A stretch of DNA of 64,000 nucleotides, taken from NCBI RefSeq assembly GCF_029626265.1, contig NZ_JARUBN010000001.1, positions 8,373,001 to 8,437,000 on the forward strand. The letters are read 5' to 3'. The number at the start of each line of letters is the position of its first letter. The first letter of the stretch is position 1. The position numbers and the translations under genes are program-made. This document shows, one piece after another, positions 35,411 to 44,522 of the stretch. Below the pieces are notes generated by a model, which saw only the letters and a list, made by a program, of their open reading frames with translations, searched no databases and had not been told where the DNA came from. Origin of the DNA: Micromonospora sp. WMMD1102 (GTDB taxonomy: Bacteria > Actinomycetota > Actinomycetes > Mycobacteriales > Micromonosporaceae).

Positions 35411-36445
35411 TTAGAGGATCGTCCAGGTGTCGCCGCTGTTCAGCAGGCCGGCGAGCTGCTCCTCCGGAGTGCCGGTGCTCTTCGCCCGGGCCGCGTCGAG
35501 CTGCCCCTGGACCACACCGTCGTAGCTGGGCCGGTCGACATTGCGGAAGATCCCGATCGGGGTGTTGCGCAGGGCGAAGCCGGGCAGCCGGGAGAGCGCG
35601 AAAGCGTACGCCGGCTCGCTGACCGTGGCGTCGTGCACCACGATCTCGTCGGCCGGCACCGAGGCGGTCTCGCGTACCTCCAGACCGAATCCGCCCGGCG
35701 GGTGGACCACGCAGAACTGCCCCTGCGAGCCGAAGGTGATCGGCTGACCGTGCTCCAGCCGGATCAGGTAGTCGTCCCGGGTGGCCGGCTCCTTCAGCTC
35801 CTCGAAGGCGCCGTCGTTGAAGATGTTGCAGTTCTGGTAGATCTCCACGAACGCCGAACCCTGGTGCTCGGCGGCGGCCCGCAGCACCGACTGGAGGTGC
35901 TTGCGGTCCGAGTCGATGGTCCGGGCCACGAAGGTCGCCTCGGCACCGAGCGCCAGCGAGAGCGGGTTGAACGGCGCGTCCGCCGAACCGACCGGAGTCG
36001 ACTTGGTGATCTTGCCGACCTCGGAGGTCGGTGAATACTGACCCTTGGTCAGCCCGTAGATCCGGTTGTTGAAGAGCAGGATCTTCAGGTTGACGTTCCG
36101 GCGCAGCGCGTGGATCAGGTGGTTGCCGCCGATCGACAGCGCGTCGCCGTCACCGGTGACCACCCAGACCGACAGGTCCGGCCGGGACACCGACAGCCCG
36201 GTGGCGATCGCCGGGGCGCGGCCGTGGATCGAGTGCATCCCGTACGTGTTCATGTAGTACGGGAAGCGCGACGAGCAGCCGATCCCGGAGACGAAGACGG
36301 TCCGCTCCCGGGGAATCCGCAGCTCCGGCATGAACGACTGGACCGCGGCGAGGATCGCGTAGTCGCCGCAGCCGGGGCACCAGCGCACCTCCTGGTCGGA
36401 CTTGAAGTCCTTGGTGGTGAGCTTCAGGGCGACGGGCTCAGGCAT
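35411..36445 (-). CDS. korB: 2-oxoacid:ferredoxin oxidoreductase subunit beta
   Basis: 344 residues. This is the thiamine diphosphate subunit: EVRWCPGCGDYAI near the N-terminus, then the TPP/Mg motif GDGDALSIGGNHLIHALRRN ending at NNRIYGLTKGQYSPTS. With korA it decarboxylates 2-oxoglutarate (or another 2-oxoacid) to the acyl-CoA with ferredoxin as electron acceptor. Its ATG overlaps the korA 3' end by 8 bp. Substrate preference cannot be read from sequence. Confidence 0.94.
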   Translation of the reverse strand: MPEPVALKLTTKDFKSDQEVRWCPGCGDYAILAAVQSFMPELRIPRERTVFVSGIGCSSRFPYYMNTYGMHSIHGRAPAIATGLSVSRPDLSVWVVTGDGDALSIGGNHLIHALRRNVNLKILLFNNRIYGLTKGQYSPTSEVGKITKSTPVGSADAPFNPLSLALGAEATFVARTIDSDRKHLQSVLRAAAEHQGSAFVEIYQNCNIFNDGAFEELKEPATRDDYLIRLEHGQPITFGSQGQFCVVHPPGGFGLEVRETASVPADEIVVHDATVSEPAYAFALSRLPGFALRNTPIGIFRNVDRPSYDGVVQGQLDAARAKSTGTPEEQLAGLLNSGDTWTIL

Positions 36446-38300
36446 TCTTCACGACCTCTTCCAGCATGGTCTCCAGCTCGGTGGCGGTGAACGGCAGCCC
36501 CCGGACCTGGTTGTATCCGATCGCGTCGACCAGGTAACGGGCCCGGACCACGTGGGCGAGCTGGCCCAGGTTCATCTCCGGGATAACCACCTTGTCGTAG
36601 CGGCCCAGCACCTCGCCGAGGTTGCCCGGCAGCGGCGCCAGGTGCCGCAGGTGCGCCTGGGCCACCGGCAGGCCGCGCTGGCGCAGCCCACGGCAGGCGG
36701 CGCCGATCGGGCCGTACGTCGAGCCCCAGCCGAGCACCAGCACCCGGGCGTCCGAGTCCACGCCGTTAGGTGACCCGGTCTCCACCTCGACGTCCGGCAC
36801 CTCGATCGCCTCGATCCGGGCCGCCCTGGTCCGCACCATGAAGTCGTGGTTCGCCGGGTCGTACGAGATGTCACCGGTCTTGTCGGCCTTCTCCAGCCCG
36901 CCGATCCGGTGCTCCAGCCCCGGCGTGCCGGGGATCGCCCACGGCCGGGCCAGCGTCGCCGGGTCGCGCAGGTAGGGCAGGAACGTCTTGCCGTCCTCGC
37001 CGTTCGGCTCGGTGGCGAAGTCGACCCGCAGGTCCGGCAGCGACTCGACGTCCGGCAGCAGCCACGGCTCGGAGCCGTTCGCCACGTAGTTGTCCGAGAG
37101 CAGGATCACCGGGGTGCGGTAGGTCAGCGCGATCCGGGCCGCCTCCAGGGCGGCGAAGAAGCAGTCCGACGGCGAGCGGGGCGCGACGACGGCGACCGGC
37201 GCCTCGCCGTGCCGGCCGTACAGCGCCATGTTCAGGTCGGCCTGCTCGGTCTTGGTCGGCATCCCGGTGGACGGGCCGGCCCGCTGCACGTCGACGATCA
37301 CCAGCGGCAGCTCCAGGGCCACCGCCAGGGAAATCGTCTCGCCCTTCAGTGCCACGCCCGGACCGGAGGTGGTGGTGACGCCGAGCGCACCGCCGTACGA
37401 CGCGCCGAGTGCCGCCCCGATCGCCGCGATCTCGTCCTCGGCCTGCATCGTGGTCACGCCGAACCGCTTGTGCTTGCTCAGCTCGTGCAGGATGTCCGAG
37501 GCCGGGGTGATCGGGTACGCCCCGAGGAAGACCGGCAGCCCGGAGCGGACACCGGCGGCGACCAGCCCGAGCGACAGCGCCGCGTTGCCGGTGATGTTGC
37601 GGTAGGTCCCCGGGTTCATCTTCGCCGGCTTGACCTCGTAGCGGACCGCGAAGTCCTCGGTCGTCTCGCCGAAGTTCCAGCCGGCCCGGAAGGCGGCGGT
37701 GTTCGCCGCGACCAACTCCGGCCGGGCCGCGAACTTGCGCTCCAGGAACCGGATCGTCGACTCGTACGGCCGGGAGTACATCCAGGAGAGCAGGCCGAGC
37801 GCGAACATGTTCTTGGCCCGCTCGGCGTCCTTCTTCGAGACGTCGTGCTCGGCCAGCGCCCCGACGGTCATCGAGGTGAGCGCGACCGGGTGCAGCACGT
37901 AGCCGTCCAGCGAGCCGTCGTCGAGCGGGCTCACCTGGTAGCCCACCTTGGCCAGGTTGCGCCGGGTGAACTCGTCGGTGTTGACGATGATGTCGGCGCC
38001 CCGCGGCAGGTCGGCGAGGTTGGCCTTGAGCGCCGCCGGGTTCATCGCGACGAGGACGTTCGGCGCGTCGCCCGGGGTGAGGATGTCGTAGTCCGCGAAG
38101 TGCACCTGGAAGCTCGACACTCCGGGCAGGGTGCCGGCGGGGGCGCGGATCTCCGCGGGGAAGTTCGGCAGCGTCGAGATGTCGTTGCCCAGTTGAGCGG
38201 TCTCCGAGGTGAATCGGTCGCCGGTGAGCTGCATCCCGTCGCCGGAGTCGCCGGCGAACCGGATGACCACCCGATCCAGTTGCTGGACCTGCTTGCTCAC
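36438..38300 (-). CDS. korA: 2-oxoacid:acceptor oxidoreductase subunit alpha
   Basis: 620 residues from GTG 38300 (GAGG 8 bp upstream). It is the fused gamma-alpha type: residues 10-190 are the gamma (CoA-binding) domain (VVIRFAGDSGDGMQLTGDRF), then the pyrimidine-binding domain (SLGLVAAGVRSGLPVFLGAY, YPITPASDILHELSKHK) and a C-terminal transketolase-like domain. Co-transcribed with korB, 8-bp overlap. In M. tuberculosis the orthologous pair lets the citrate cycle run without 2-oxoglutarate dehydrogenase. Confidence 0.94.
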   Translation of the reverse strand: MSKQVQQLDRVVIRFAGDSGDGMQLTGDRFTSETAQLGNDISTLPNFPAEIRAPAGTLPGVSSFQVHFADYDILTPGDAPNVLVAMNPAALKANLADLPRGADIIVNTDEFTRRNLAKVGYQVSPLDDGSLDGYVLHPVALTSMTVGALAEHDVSKKDAERAKNMFALGLLSWMYSRPYESTIRFLERKFAARPELVAANTAAFRAGWNFGETTEDFAVRYEVKPAKMNPGTYRNITGNAALSLGLVAAGVRSGLPVFLGAYPITPASDILHELSKHKRFGVTTMQAEDEIAAIGAALGASYGGALGVTTTSGPGVALKGETISLAVALELPLVIVDVQRAGPSTGMPTKTEQADLNMALYGRHGEAPVAVVAPRSPSDCFFAALEAARIALTYRTPVILLSDNYVANGSEPWLLPDVESLPDLRVDFATEPNGEDGKTFLPYLRDPATLARPWAIPGTPGLEHRIGGLEKADKTGDISYDPANHDFMVRTRAARIEAIEVPDVEVETGSPNGVDSDARVLVLGWGSTYGPIGAACRGLRQRGLPVAQAHLRHLAPLPGNLGEVLGRYDKVVIPEMNLGQLAHVVRARYLVDAIGYNQVRGLPFTATELETMLEEVVKNA

Positions 38301-38619
38301 TGCTGCACCTCGCTTCGCTCGGCCCGGTGCGACGGGCTGAGCTCAGGGGTGACCTCGCCGTGCTCGGTCACGTGTCCTCCTTGAGCGGCGGTGGCGGGAT
38401 GGCGGTGGTGTGGGCCGGCCCGCTCCAGTCCTTCACCGCAGAGCCTACGTCGGTGGTTAGGTGATCCTTCCCCAAGGTCCGTCACATGGGACGCGGGAAT
38501 GGCGGCATTGCGCCGCTTTCGTCCGAGCCCGGCAGCGGTGTCGTTATCCAGATCACCAGAGCCCGGACTGCGAATTCCACGCCGGTGCTGACCCGGCACC
38601 GGACGGTAGGCTGCGACAC
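38301..38619. other. 319-bp divergent intergenic region korA/nuoA
   Basis: Contains the promoters of korAB (-) and the orphan nuoA (+). A 100-codon reverse frame here has no ribosome site and was rejected. No repeat or hairpin stands out. Confidence 0.4.
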
Positions 38620-39000
38620 ATGACCGGATACCTGGGGTCGTACGCGACGCTGGGGTTGCTGCTGCTCGCCAGCGTACTGGTCTTCGTCGGGGCGTTCGGC
38701 GCCAATCGGGTGCTCCGGCCGGCCCGCCCCGCCGACCCGCCCGGCAAGCGGACCAGTTACGAGTGCGGGCTGGACCCGGTCGGCAGCGACTGGGCGCAGA
38801 TGCAGATCCGCTACTACGTCTACGCCTACCTCTACGTCCTCTTCGCGGTCGAGGCGGTCTTCCTCTTCCCCTGGGCGGTGGTCTTCGACCGGCCCGGATT
38901 CGGCCTGGTCACGGTGGTCGAGATGGCGATCTTCGTCGCCGTGCTCGCGCTGGGCATCCTCTACGCCTGGCGGAAGAACATCCTCCGCTGGACCCGGTAG
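38620..39000 (+). CDS. nuoA: orphan NADH-quinone oxidoreductase subunit A
   Basis: 126 residues with three membrane helices (SYATLGLLLLASVLVFVGAF; YVYAYLYVLFAVEAVFLFPW; VVEMAIFVAVLALGILYAW) and the NuoA signature TSYECGLDPVGSDWAQMQIR. NuoA is a membrane subunit of complex I. No other nuo gene follows; the next gene is convergent folP. In Streptomyces a partial second nuo set lies near a korAB pair, so this may be what is left of that set here. Confidence 0.88.
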   Translation: MTGYLGSYATLGLLLLASVLVFVGAFGANRVLRPARPADPPGKRTSYECGLDPVGSDWAQMQIRYYVYAYLYVLFAVEAVFLFPWAVVFDRPGFGLVTVVEMAIFVAVLALGILYAWRKNILRWTR

Positions 39001-39006
39001 CGAGGC

Positions 39007-39879
39007 TCAGGCCAGCCCGCGCCGGGACAGTGCCGGGGGGCGGTCGCCCCGGATCGACGCGACCATGTCCAGCACCCGCCGGGTCGGACGTACCTGGTGG
39101 GCCCGGAACACCCGGGCACCCAGCCAGGCGCAGACGGCGGTCGCCGCCAGCGTGCCCTCCAGCCGCTCCTGCACCGGCAGGTCGAGGGTCTCCCCGACGA
39201 AGTCCTTGTTGGAGACGGCCACCAGCACCGGCCAGCCGGTCCCGGTCAGCTCGGTCAGCCGCCGGGTTATCTCCAGCGAGTGCCGGGTGTTCTTGCCGAA
39301 GTCGTGCGCCGGGTCGATCAGGATGCCGTCCCGGCGAACCCCGAGCCGGACCGCCCGGTCGGCCAGCCCGACCACCGTGTCCCGCACGTCGCCCACCAGG
39401 TCGGCGAAGGCGGCCCGGTGCGGCCGGGTGCGCGGCGCCAGCCCGCCGGCGTGCGAGCAGACCAGACCCACCCCGGTCGCGGCGGCCACCTCGGCGAGCT
39501 GCGGGTCGGCACCGGACCAGGTGTCGTTGAGCAGGTCCGCCCCGGCCGCCACCGCCTCGACCGCGACCTCGGCCCGCCAGGTGTCGATCGAGATCACCAC
39601 CTCCGGGAAGGCGGCCCGGACGGCGGCGATGGTGCCGACGGTACGGCGGATCTCCTCGGCCACGTCCACCTCGACCCCGGGGCCCGCCTTCACCCCACCG
39701 ATGTCGACGATCTCCGCACCCTCGGTCACCGCCCGCTCGACAGCCCGCAGCGCGTTCCCGGCGGCGAAGGTCGCGCCCCGGTCGAAGAACGAGTCAGGGG
39801 TACGGTTCACGATCGCCATCACGGCGAGGTCGCCGGGCGCGAACGTACGCCGCCCCAGTCGAAGCGCGTCCGCCATCAA
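39007..39879 (-). CDS. folP2: dihydropteroate synthase homologue, FolP2 type
   Basis: 289-290 residues (ATG 39879 or 39876). TIM-barrel pterin-binding protein with MAIVNRTPDSFFDRGATF, IVDIGGVKAGPG and ISIDTWRAEVA segments, DPAHDFGKN and a C-terminal FRAHQVRPTRRVLDM. The first motif differs from the NVTPDSFSDGG of true FolP and matches the second actinobacterial paralogue (M. tuberculosis Rv1207). Its M. leprae counterpart was reported to lack dihydropteroate synthase activity. The biochemical role is therefore open. Gene order with the DivIVA, tagA and DUF3117 genes supports the Rv1207 equivalence. Confidence 0.88.
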   Translation of the reverse strand: MMADALRLGRRTFAPGDLAVMAIVNRTPDSFFDRGATFAAGNALRAVERAVTEGAEIVDIGGVKAGPGVEVDVAEEIRRTVGTIAAVRAAFPEVVISIDTWRAEVAVEAVAAGADLLNDTWSGADPQLAEVAAATGVGLVCSHAGGLAPRTRPHRAAFADLVGDVRDTVVGLADRAVRLGVRRDGILIDPAHDFGKNTRHSLEITRRLTELTGTGWPVLVAVSNKDFVGETLDLPVQERLEGTLAATAVCAWLGARVFRAHQVRPTRRVLDMVASIRGDRPPALSRRGLA

Positions 39880-40106
39880 CTCCTCCTCGCCCAGCTCTCC
39901 GCGCTGATCACGCTAGTCGGCGCCGGACCGGCGTACCCGTGCGGGAGCCGGCGCCGGTCGCCCGCCCGGGGCGGGCCGGCGGGCCGCCGGAGCGCGGGCC
40001 AGGAGGCTCCGACGGCGGGTGCCCGCCGGGCAGGGTTTCACGTCTGTCGAAGAATGACCGGGGTGGCGGGGTCGCTCGGCCCGGCTCGCCATGCCACCAT
40101 CGGCGG

Positions 40107-41198
40107 ATGGGTCAGGTTCTGCTCCTCTTGGTCGTGGCGCTGACCGTCGCCGCGGTGGTCTTCGGGGTGACGGTGTTGGTGACCGGCTCCGACTCGGGGC
40201 TGGGCACCGCCGAGCCGGACGGTCGGTCGCTGCCGCTGCCCGGAAACCGGCCGCTGCTGGAGACCGACGTCGGGCAGGTCCGGTTCGACCTGGCGCTGCG
40301 GGGCTACCGGATGGCCCAGGTCGACCAGGCGCTGCGCCGTACCGCCTACGACATCGGTTACAAGGACGAGCTGATCGGGGTGCTCCAGGCGGAGGTCACC
40401 GCGCTGCGGGAGGGGCGGCTGGACGACGCCGAGGTGCTGCGCCGGGCCCGCGAGGCGGCTCTGGCGCCGGTCGGGGTGGGTGCGGCCGGGCCGGTCGACG
40501 GCCTTTCGGCCCGTACCCTGACCGCCGAGGCGGCGAGCGGTGGGATGGGTGTGCACTCGTCGCCCGTACCGTCGGTCGGCAGCCCGGCCAAGGCCGCCGA
40601 CGGCGGTACGAACGGCTCCGCCGGTGGCTCCGGCCCGGCCCAACCCGCCCCCCGGGTCGAGGTCCCGCCGACCGCTTCCGGTACAGCGCCCACCGACCAG
40701 CGCGAGTCCACCGACCGGCGCGAGTCCACCGACCGGCCGGAGTCCCCCGACCGGCCCGAGTCCACCGACCGGCCCGAGTCCACCGACCGGCGCGAGTCCA
40801 CCGACCGGCCCGGGGGCGGCGCCAGGGGCGAAGGCACCGACCGGCCCGCGTCCGCCGAACGGGGCGAGGTCAACGCCGGGGGTGGAGCCACCGCCCGGAC
40901 CCGCGGGTCGGTGATCGAAGCCGAGGACGGCGGCCTGAGCGAGGCCACCACACCGGTCCGGCCGGTTGCCGGGACCGGCCCGGGGGGACCGGCAGGCGGA
41001 GCCGGCGACGCCCGGCCGAGCGGAGCGACCACGACCGACGAGCCAGCCGAGCCGGGCGACGGCGCCCCAGCCGCCGAAAGGTCCGCCGAGCCGGCGGCCG
41101 AGGCGTCGAGCCCGCCGAGCACGCCGGGCCAGCGGCCGACGCGGTCGGGCGGAACGGCCGGGTCGAGCGGACCGGCGGAGCAGCCGGAGCGGGCATGA
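40107..41198 (+). CDS. DivIVA domain-containing membrane protein with Ser/Thr/Asp/Arg repeats
   Basis: 363 residues. One N-terminal membrane helix (VLLLLVVALTVAAVVFGVTV), then the short DivIVA-like motif VRFDLALRGYRMAQVDQALR and a coiled coil to about residue 120. The rest is disordered, with a hexapeptide repeat RESTDR/PESTDR (six copies, 18 bp each, about 40696-40806). It matches the position of M. tuberculosis Rv1209. It probably sits at the membrane near sites of polar growth or septation. Its TGA overlaps the next ATG. Confidence 0.82.
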   Translation: MGQVLLLLVVALTVAAVVFGVTVLVTGSDSGLGTAEPDGRSLPLPGNRPLLETDVGQVRFDLALRGYRMAQVDQALRRTAYDIGYKDELIGVLQAEVTALREGRLDDAEVLRRAREAALAPVGVGAAGPVDGLSARTLTAEAASGGMGVHSSPVPSVGSPAKAADGGTNGSAGGSGPAQPAPRVEVPPTASGTAPTDQRESTDRRESTDRPESPDRPESTDRPESTDRRESTDRPGGGARGEGTDRPASAERGEVNAGGGATARTRGSVIEAEDGGLSEATTPVRPVAGTGPGGPAGGAGDARPSGATTTDEPAEPGDGAPAAERSAEPAAEASSPPSTPGQRPTRSGGTAGSSGPAEQPERA

Positions 41199-41716
41199 GC
41201 GCCGCTGACCCCGGCGGCGGTGCGGATCCGGACGGCACCGAGGGACTGCGGGCGGCGGCCCAGCCGGGCGCCGGGGAGGTCACCGCGACGGTGATCGTCG
41301 CGGCACCGGCACCCCGGGTCTTCGCCGCGCTGACCGCCTGGGAACGCCAGGGGGAGTGGATCCCGTTCACCCGGGTCCGCCTGGTCGAGGGCGACGGCGG
41401 GGAGGGCAGCCTCGTGGAGGCGGTCACCGCGGTCGGGCCGGCCGTGCTCCGCGACGAGATGCGGGTGGTCCGGGTGGACGCGCCGTACGAGGTCCGCGTG
41501 GTGCACTGCGGAAGCCTGCTGCGCGGTCCCGGGGTGCTCCGCTGCACCCAGATGGCCGAGGATCGGACCCAGGTGGTCTGGCACGAGTGGTTCCATCTGC
41601 CCGGTGGCCCGGCCGGCCGGGTGGCCTGGCCGCTGCTCTGGCCCGGCTCCAAGTTCAGCCTCACCCAGGCGCTGAAACGGTTCGCCCGACTGGTCGAGCG
41701 CGGTCAACTGCCCTGA
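41195..41716 (+). CDS. SRPBCC family protein
   Basis: 173 residues, coupled to the DivIVA-domain gene by an ATGA overlap. After a 25-residue tail, a START/polyketide-cyclase-like lipid-binding fold is visible: VTATVIVAAPAPRVFAALTA, WERQGEWIPFTRVRLVEG, and the C-terminal helix SLTQALKRFARLVERG. Actinobacterial homologues are of unknown function and may bind a lipid or polyketide-like ligand. Confidence 0.85.
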   Translation: MSAADPGGGADPDGTEGLRAAAQPGAGEVTATVIVAAPAPRVFAALTAWERQGEWIPFTRVRLVEGDGGEGSLVEAVTAVGPAVLRDEMRVVRVDAPYEVRVVHCGSLLRGPGVLRCTQMAEDRTQVVWHEWFHLPGGPAGRVAWPLLWPGSKFSLTQALKRFARLVERGQLP

Positions 41717-41768
41717 GCACTGTCGGCCTGGGCCTGGGCCTGGGCCTGGGCCTGGGCACTGTCGGCCG
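41717..41768. repeat. hexanucleotide microsatellite flanked by direct repeats
   Basis: Five and a half copies of GGCCTG (41725-41757) lie between two copies of GCACTGTCGGCC, directly after the SRPBCC stop and about 60 bp before the tagA start. Confidence 0.75.
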
Positions 41769-41831
41769 GACGAGCGGGTGGTGGTCCCGGTCACCGGCAG
41801 GTTGTCGGGCGGTTGGCCTACCGTTGTTGCC

Positions 41832-42422
41832 GTGACTGATCTGGTGACCGGTGTCGACGGGCTGGCCCGCTGCCGCTGGGGGGCGAGCACCCCCGACTAT
41901 GCCGTCTACCACGACGAGGAGTGGGGCCGGCCCCTACACGGCGACGACGCGCTCTACGAGCGGCTGACCCTGGAGGCGTTCCAGTCCGGGCTCTCCTGGC
42001 TGACCATCCTGCGGAAGCGGCCGGCGTTCCGGCTCGCCTTCGACGGGTTCCATCTGGAGACCGTCGCCGGTTACGACGACGCGGACGTCGCGCGGCTGAT
42101 GGCCGACGCCGGGATCGTGCGTAACCGGGCCAAGATCGACGCTGCCATCGCGAACGCGCGGGCCGCCCTCGACCTGCCGGCCGGGCTGGCCGCGCTGCTC
42201 TGGTCGTTCGCCCCGGCCGCCCGGGAGAGCCGGCCCCGGTCCTTCGCCGAGGTGCCGGCGACCACCCCCGAGTCGACGGCGATGGCCAAGGCGCTCCGCC
42301 GGCACGGCTTCCGGTTCGTCGGCCCCACCACGGCGTACGCGCTGATGCAGGCCACCGGCATGGTCGACGACCACCTCGCCGGTTGCCACGTGCAGCAGGC
42401 CACCGCCGCCGTGATGGGATAG
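41832..42422 (+). CDS. tagA: DNA-3-methyladenine glycosylase I
   Basis: 196 residues from GTG 41832 (the upstream frame to 41778 lacks family similarity). It excises 3-methyladenine from alkylated DNA. The zinc-binding residues are all visible: Cys in ARCRWG, His in YHDEEWG at the N-terminus, and His/Cys in DDHLAGCH at the C-terminus. The catalytic Glu lies in LTLEAFQSGLSWLTILRKR. Corresponds in order to M. tuberculosis Rv1210. Confidence 0.95.
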   Translation: MTDLVTGVDGLARCRWGASTPDYAVYHDEEWGRPLHGDDALYERLTLEAFQSGLSWLTILRKRPAFRLAFDGFHLETVAGYDDADVARLMADAGIVRNRAKIDAAIANARAALDLPAGLAALLWSFAPAARESRPRSFAEVPATTPESTAMAKALRRHGFRFVGPTTAYALMQATGMVDDHLAGCHVQQATAAVMG

Positions 42423-42426
42423 CGGC

Positions 42427-43026
42427 ATGAGTGCAGCGGGTCCGGCCCGGACGTGGGCAGTCGTCATTCCCGGCGAGCGCTACGAGGCCGAGCGGCTCTT
42501 CCACCACGAGACCCTGGAGCTCACCGGCGGCAACGGTGGACCCCGGCCCGGTCCCGGTGACCCGGTGCTGGTGGTCCGCGACGAGCAGCCGCCCCTGGTG
42601 GTGGCCCTCGGCCGGGTCGTCGCCGCCGAGGGGGTGCGGGAGCGGGACCCGGACGACCCGCAGTCCGAGCCGGGTGAGGCGGGTGCGCTCGCGGTGACGT
42701 ACACCCGGCAGGTCTTCGAGGCGCCGGTGCCGGCGGACATCCTCGCCCTCGCCGGCCCGGTCACCCCGGTCGACCCGGCCGTCTACCAGGAGCTGGCCGG
42801 GCGGGTCGGCCCGGCGCCGGATCGCCGGAACTACCTGGTCAGCCTGGACCTGCCGATCGAGGCCGGGTCACCGGCCGAGGCGGTCCGGCTGTTCTGGGCG
42901 TACGTGCAGGAGCTGGGCCCGCGCGAGCTGCCGGCGTTCGTCGCGCCGTCGGACGACGAGCTGGCGATGCAGGCGTTCGTGCTCGGCGCCGAGGCCAACC
43001 AGGATCCGGAGGAAGACGAGGACTGA
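42427..43026 (+). CDS. conserved hypothetical protein
   Basis: 199 residues, starting 5 bp after the tagA stop. N-terminal segment TWAVVIPGERYEAERLFHHE and DPVLVVRDEQPPLVVALGRV give a small beta-rich fold reminiscent of EVE/PUA-like domains, but the match is not strong enough to claim. The C-terminus is very acidic (DQDPEEDED-like). Probably co-transcribed with tagA. Function unknown. Confidence 0.72.
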   Translation: MSAAGPARTWAVVIPGERYEAERLFHHETLELTGGNGGPRPGPGDPVLVVRDEQPPLVVALGRVVAAEGVRERDPDDPQSEPGEAGALAVTYTRQVFEAPVPADILALAGPVTPVDPAVYQELAGRVGPAPDRRNYLVSLDLPIEAGSPAEAVRLFWAYVQELGPRELPAFVAPSDDELAMQAFVLGAEANQDPEEDED

Positions 43027-43030
43027 GCCG

Positions 43031-43108
43031 CCCGCCCTCGGCCCGGCTGCGACGGCCCGCCCTCGGCCCGGCTGCGACGGCCCGCCCTCGTCGGCCCGGC
43101 TGCGACGG
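43031..43108. repeat. three tandem copies of a 25-bp repeat
   Basis: CCCGCCCTCGGCCCGGCTGC plus GACGG at 43031, 43056 and 43081; the third has three extra bases. It fills the gap between two convergent genes. Confidence 0.8.
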
Positions 43109-43137
43109 CCCTCGCTCGGCCGGGGGGTGTCCGCCGG

Positions 43138-44388
43138 TCAGCTCAGCACGCCGGAAAGTCGCCCCTGCCAGCCGGCGAGCACCTGTTCCGGGTCGGTGTC
43201 GAGGACCCGTTCCAGCAGCGTGGCGTAGACGTCCCGGAAGTCGGTGGTGAACTTCAGGTCGCCGTCGTCCAGGTCGGTCAGGCTCGGCGGCTCGCCGTGC
43301 AGGCCGCCACGTACTCCGGCGCCGAGCAGGAAGACGTCCGAGGCGGTGCCGTGGTCGGTGCCGTCCGAGGCGTTCGCCCGCACCCGCCGGCCGAACTCCG
43401 AGTAGACCGCCACCACCACCCTGCGCCCGGCATCGGTGCCGGCCATCCGGTCGACGAAGCCGGTCAGCGCCTTGTCGACCTGGCCGAGCAGCACCGCCTG
43501 GAGCTGCTTCTCGTCGGCGTGCGTGTCGAAGCCGCCCAGCGAGACCGAGAAGACCCGACTCGACACCCCGGCCTCGACGCACTGCGCCACCAGGTCGAGC
43601 TGGGCGGCGAGCGAACTGCGCGCCCCGCCGGTGGCGGTCGCCGCCGGCTGGTCGTCGCTCCCGCCGTCGTGCGCCTCCTCGGCCGCTGCCGCGTCGCGTA
43701 CCTCGGTGATCATCGCGTCGACGGCGCGCAGGTCGGCGAAGCAGGCGGCGGCCCGAGCCTGGCCGGCCGGTTCACCTGGCTCGGCCACCGCGAGCTTGGC
43801 CAGCGTCGGGTCGCCGACCGGGCGCCGGGCCTTCCGTTCGGTGACCGGTACGGCGGCACCCGCGCTGCGGGCACCGGCGAGTAGCGGCGGCAGGGTCGGC
43901 TCGAAGGAGACCGCGAGCCGAGGGTCCCCACCGGCCCCGTCCAGCCAGCGGCCCAGCCAGCCGGTGTGCTCCGGCCGGTCTGGACGGGCGGTCTGCCAGA
44001 TGTCCATCGAGCGGAAGTGGCTGCGGTCGGGTGTCGGATACCCGACACCGCGTACGACGGCGAGCCGGTCTTCGCCGTAGAGGCGGTGCAGCCCGGCCAG
44101 TGCCGGGTTCAGGCCCACCCGGTCGTCCAGCCGCTTCACCTCGTCCGCCGAGTACGCCAGCTCTGGGCGGGCGTCCTGGTAGGCCGGATCGGCGTACGGG
44201 ACGACGGTGTTCAGGCCGTCGTTGCCGCCGTACAGGGCGACCAGGACCAGGGTACGGGCCTCCGGGTCCCGGTCACCGGCCGTGTCGAACAGGTCGGACA
44301 GGCCGTACGCCGTGGCTCCGGCCGCCAGCGCGCCCGCTCCGGCGACGCCACTGGCGACCAGGAACCTGCGTCGGGTGAGGATGTCCAT
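43138..44388 (-). CDS. DUF1501 domain-containing protein with Tat signal
   Basis: 416 residues from ATG 44388 (GGAG 8 bp upstream). A twin-arginine signal (ILTRRRFLVASGVAGAGALA) is followed by the DUF1501 pattern LVLVALYGGNDGLNTVVPYA, VGYPTPDRSHFRSMDIWQTA, SVSLGGFDTHADEKQ and VYSEFGRRVRANASDGTDHG. DUF1501 proteins look like alkaline-phosphatase-fold enzymes and are almost always paired with a DUF1800 protein, as here (134 bp upstream). The function of the pair is unknown. Exported folded. Confidence 0.92.
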   Translation of the reverse strand: MDILTRRRFLVASGVAGAGALAAGATAYGLSDLFDTAGDRDPEARTLVLVALYGGNDGLNTVVPYADPAYQDARPELAYSADEVKRLDDRVGLNPALAGLHRLYGEDRLAVVRGVGYPTPDRSHFRSMDIWQTARPDRPEHTGWLGRWLDGAGGDPRLAVSFEPTLPPLLAGARSAGAAVPVTERKARRPVGDPTLAKLAVAEPGEPAGQARAAACFADLRAVDAMITEVRDAAAAEEAHDGGSDDQPAATATGGARSSLAAQLDLVAQCVEAGVSSRVFSVSLGGFDTHADEKQLQAVLLGQVDKALTGFVDRMAGTDAGRRVVVAVYSEFGRRVRANASDGTDHGTASDVFLLGAGVRGGLHGEPPSLTDLDDGDLKFTTDFRDVYATLLERVLDTDPEQVLAGWQGRLSGVLS

Positions 44389-44478
44389 CCGCTCGTCTCC
44401 TCCGTGTCCTCGGTCCTCGGTTCTCATCGATGTCGGTGTGGCCGTCGGTCGTCGGTCGCCCGGCCAGTGGCCCTCGGC

Positions 44479-44518
44479 CAGCGGTTCTCGGCCCTCGGCC
44501 AGCGGCCGAGAACCGCTG
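44479..44518 (-). terminator. intercistronic hairpin between the DUF1800 and DUF1501 genes
   Basis: 15-bp perfect arms CAGCGGTTCTCGGCC (44479-44493) and complement (44504-44518), loop of 10 nt, beginning a few bases after the upstream stop. It may attenuate or process the DUF1800-DUF1501 transcript. Short GTCCTCGG/CCCTCGGCCAGCG repeats surround it. Confidence 0.6.
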
Positions 44519-44522
44519 CTGG

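Noticed and set aside
38297..38599. Reverse frame of 100 codons upstream of korA
   Set aside because: No ribosome site and no recognisable sequence; it lies in the divergent promoter region.
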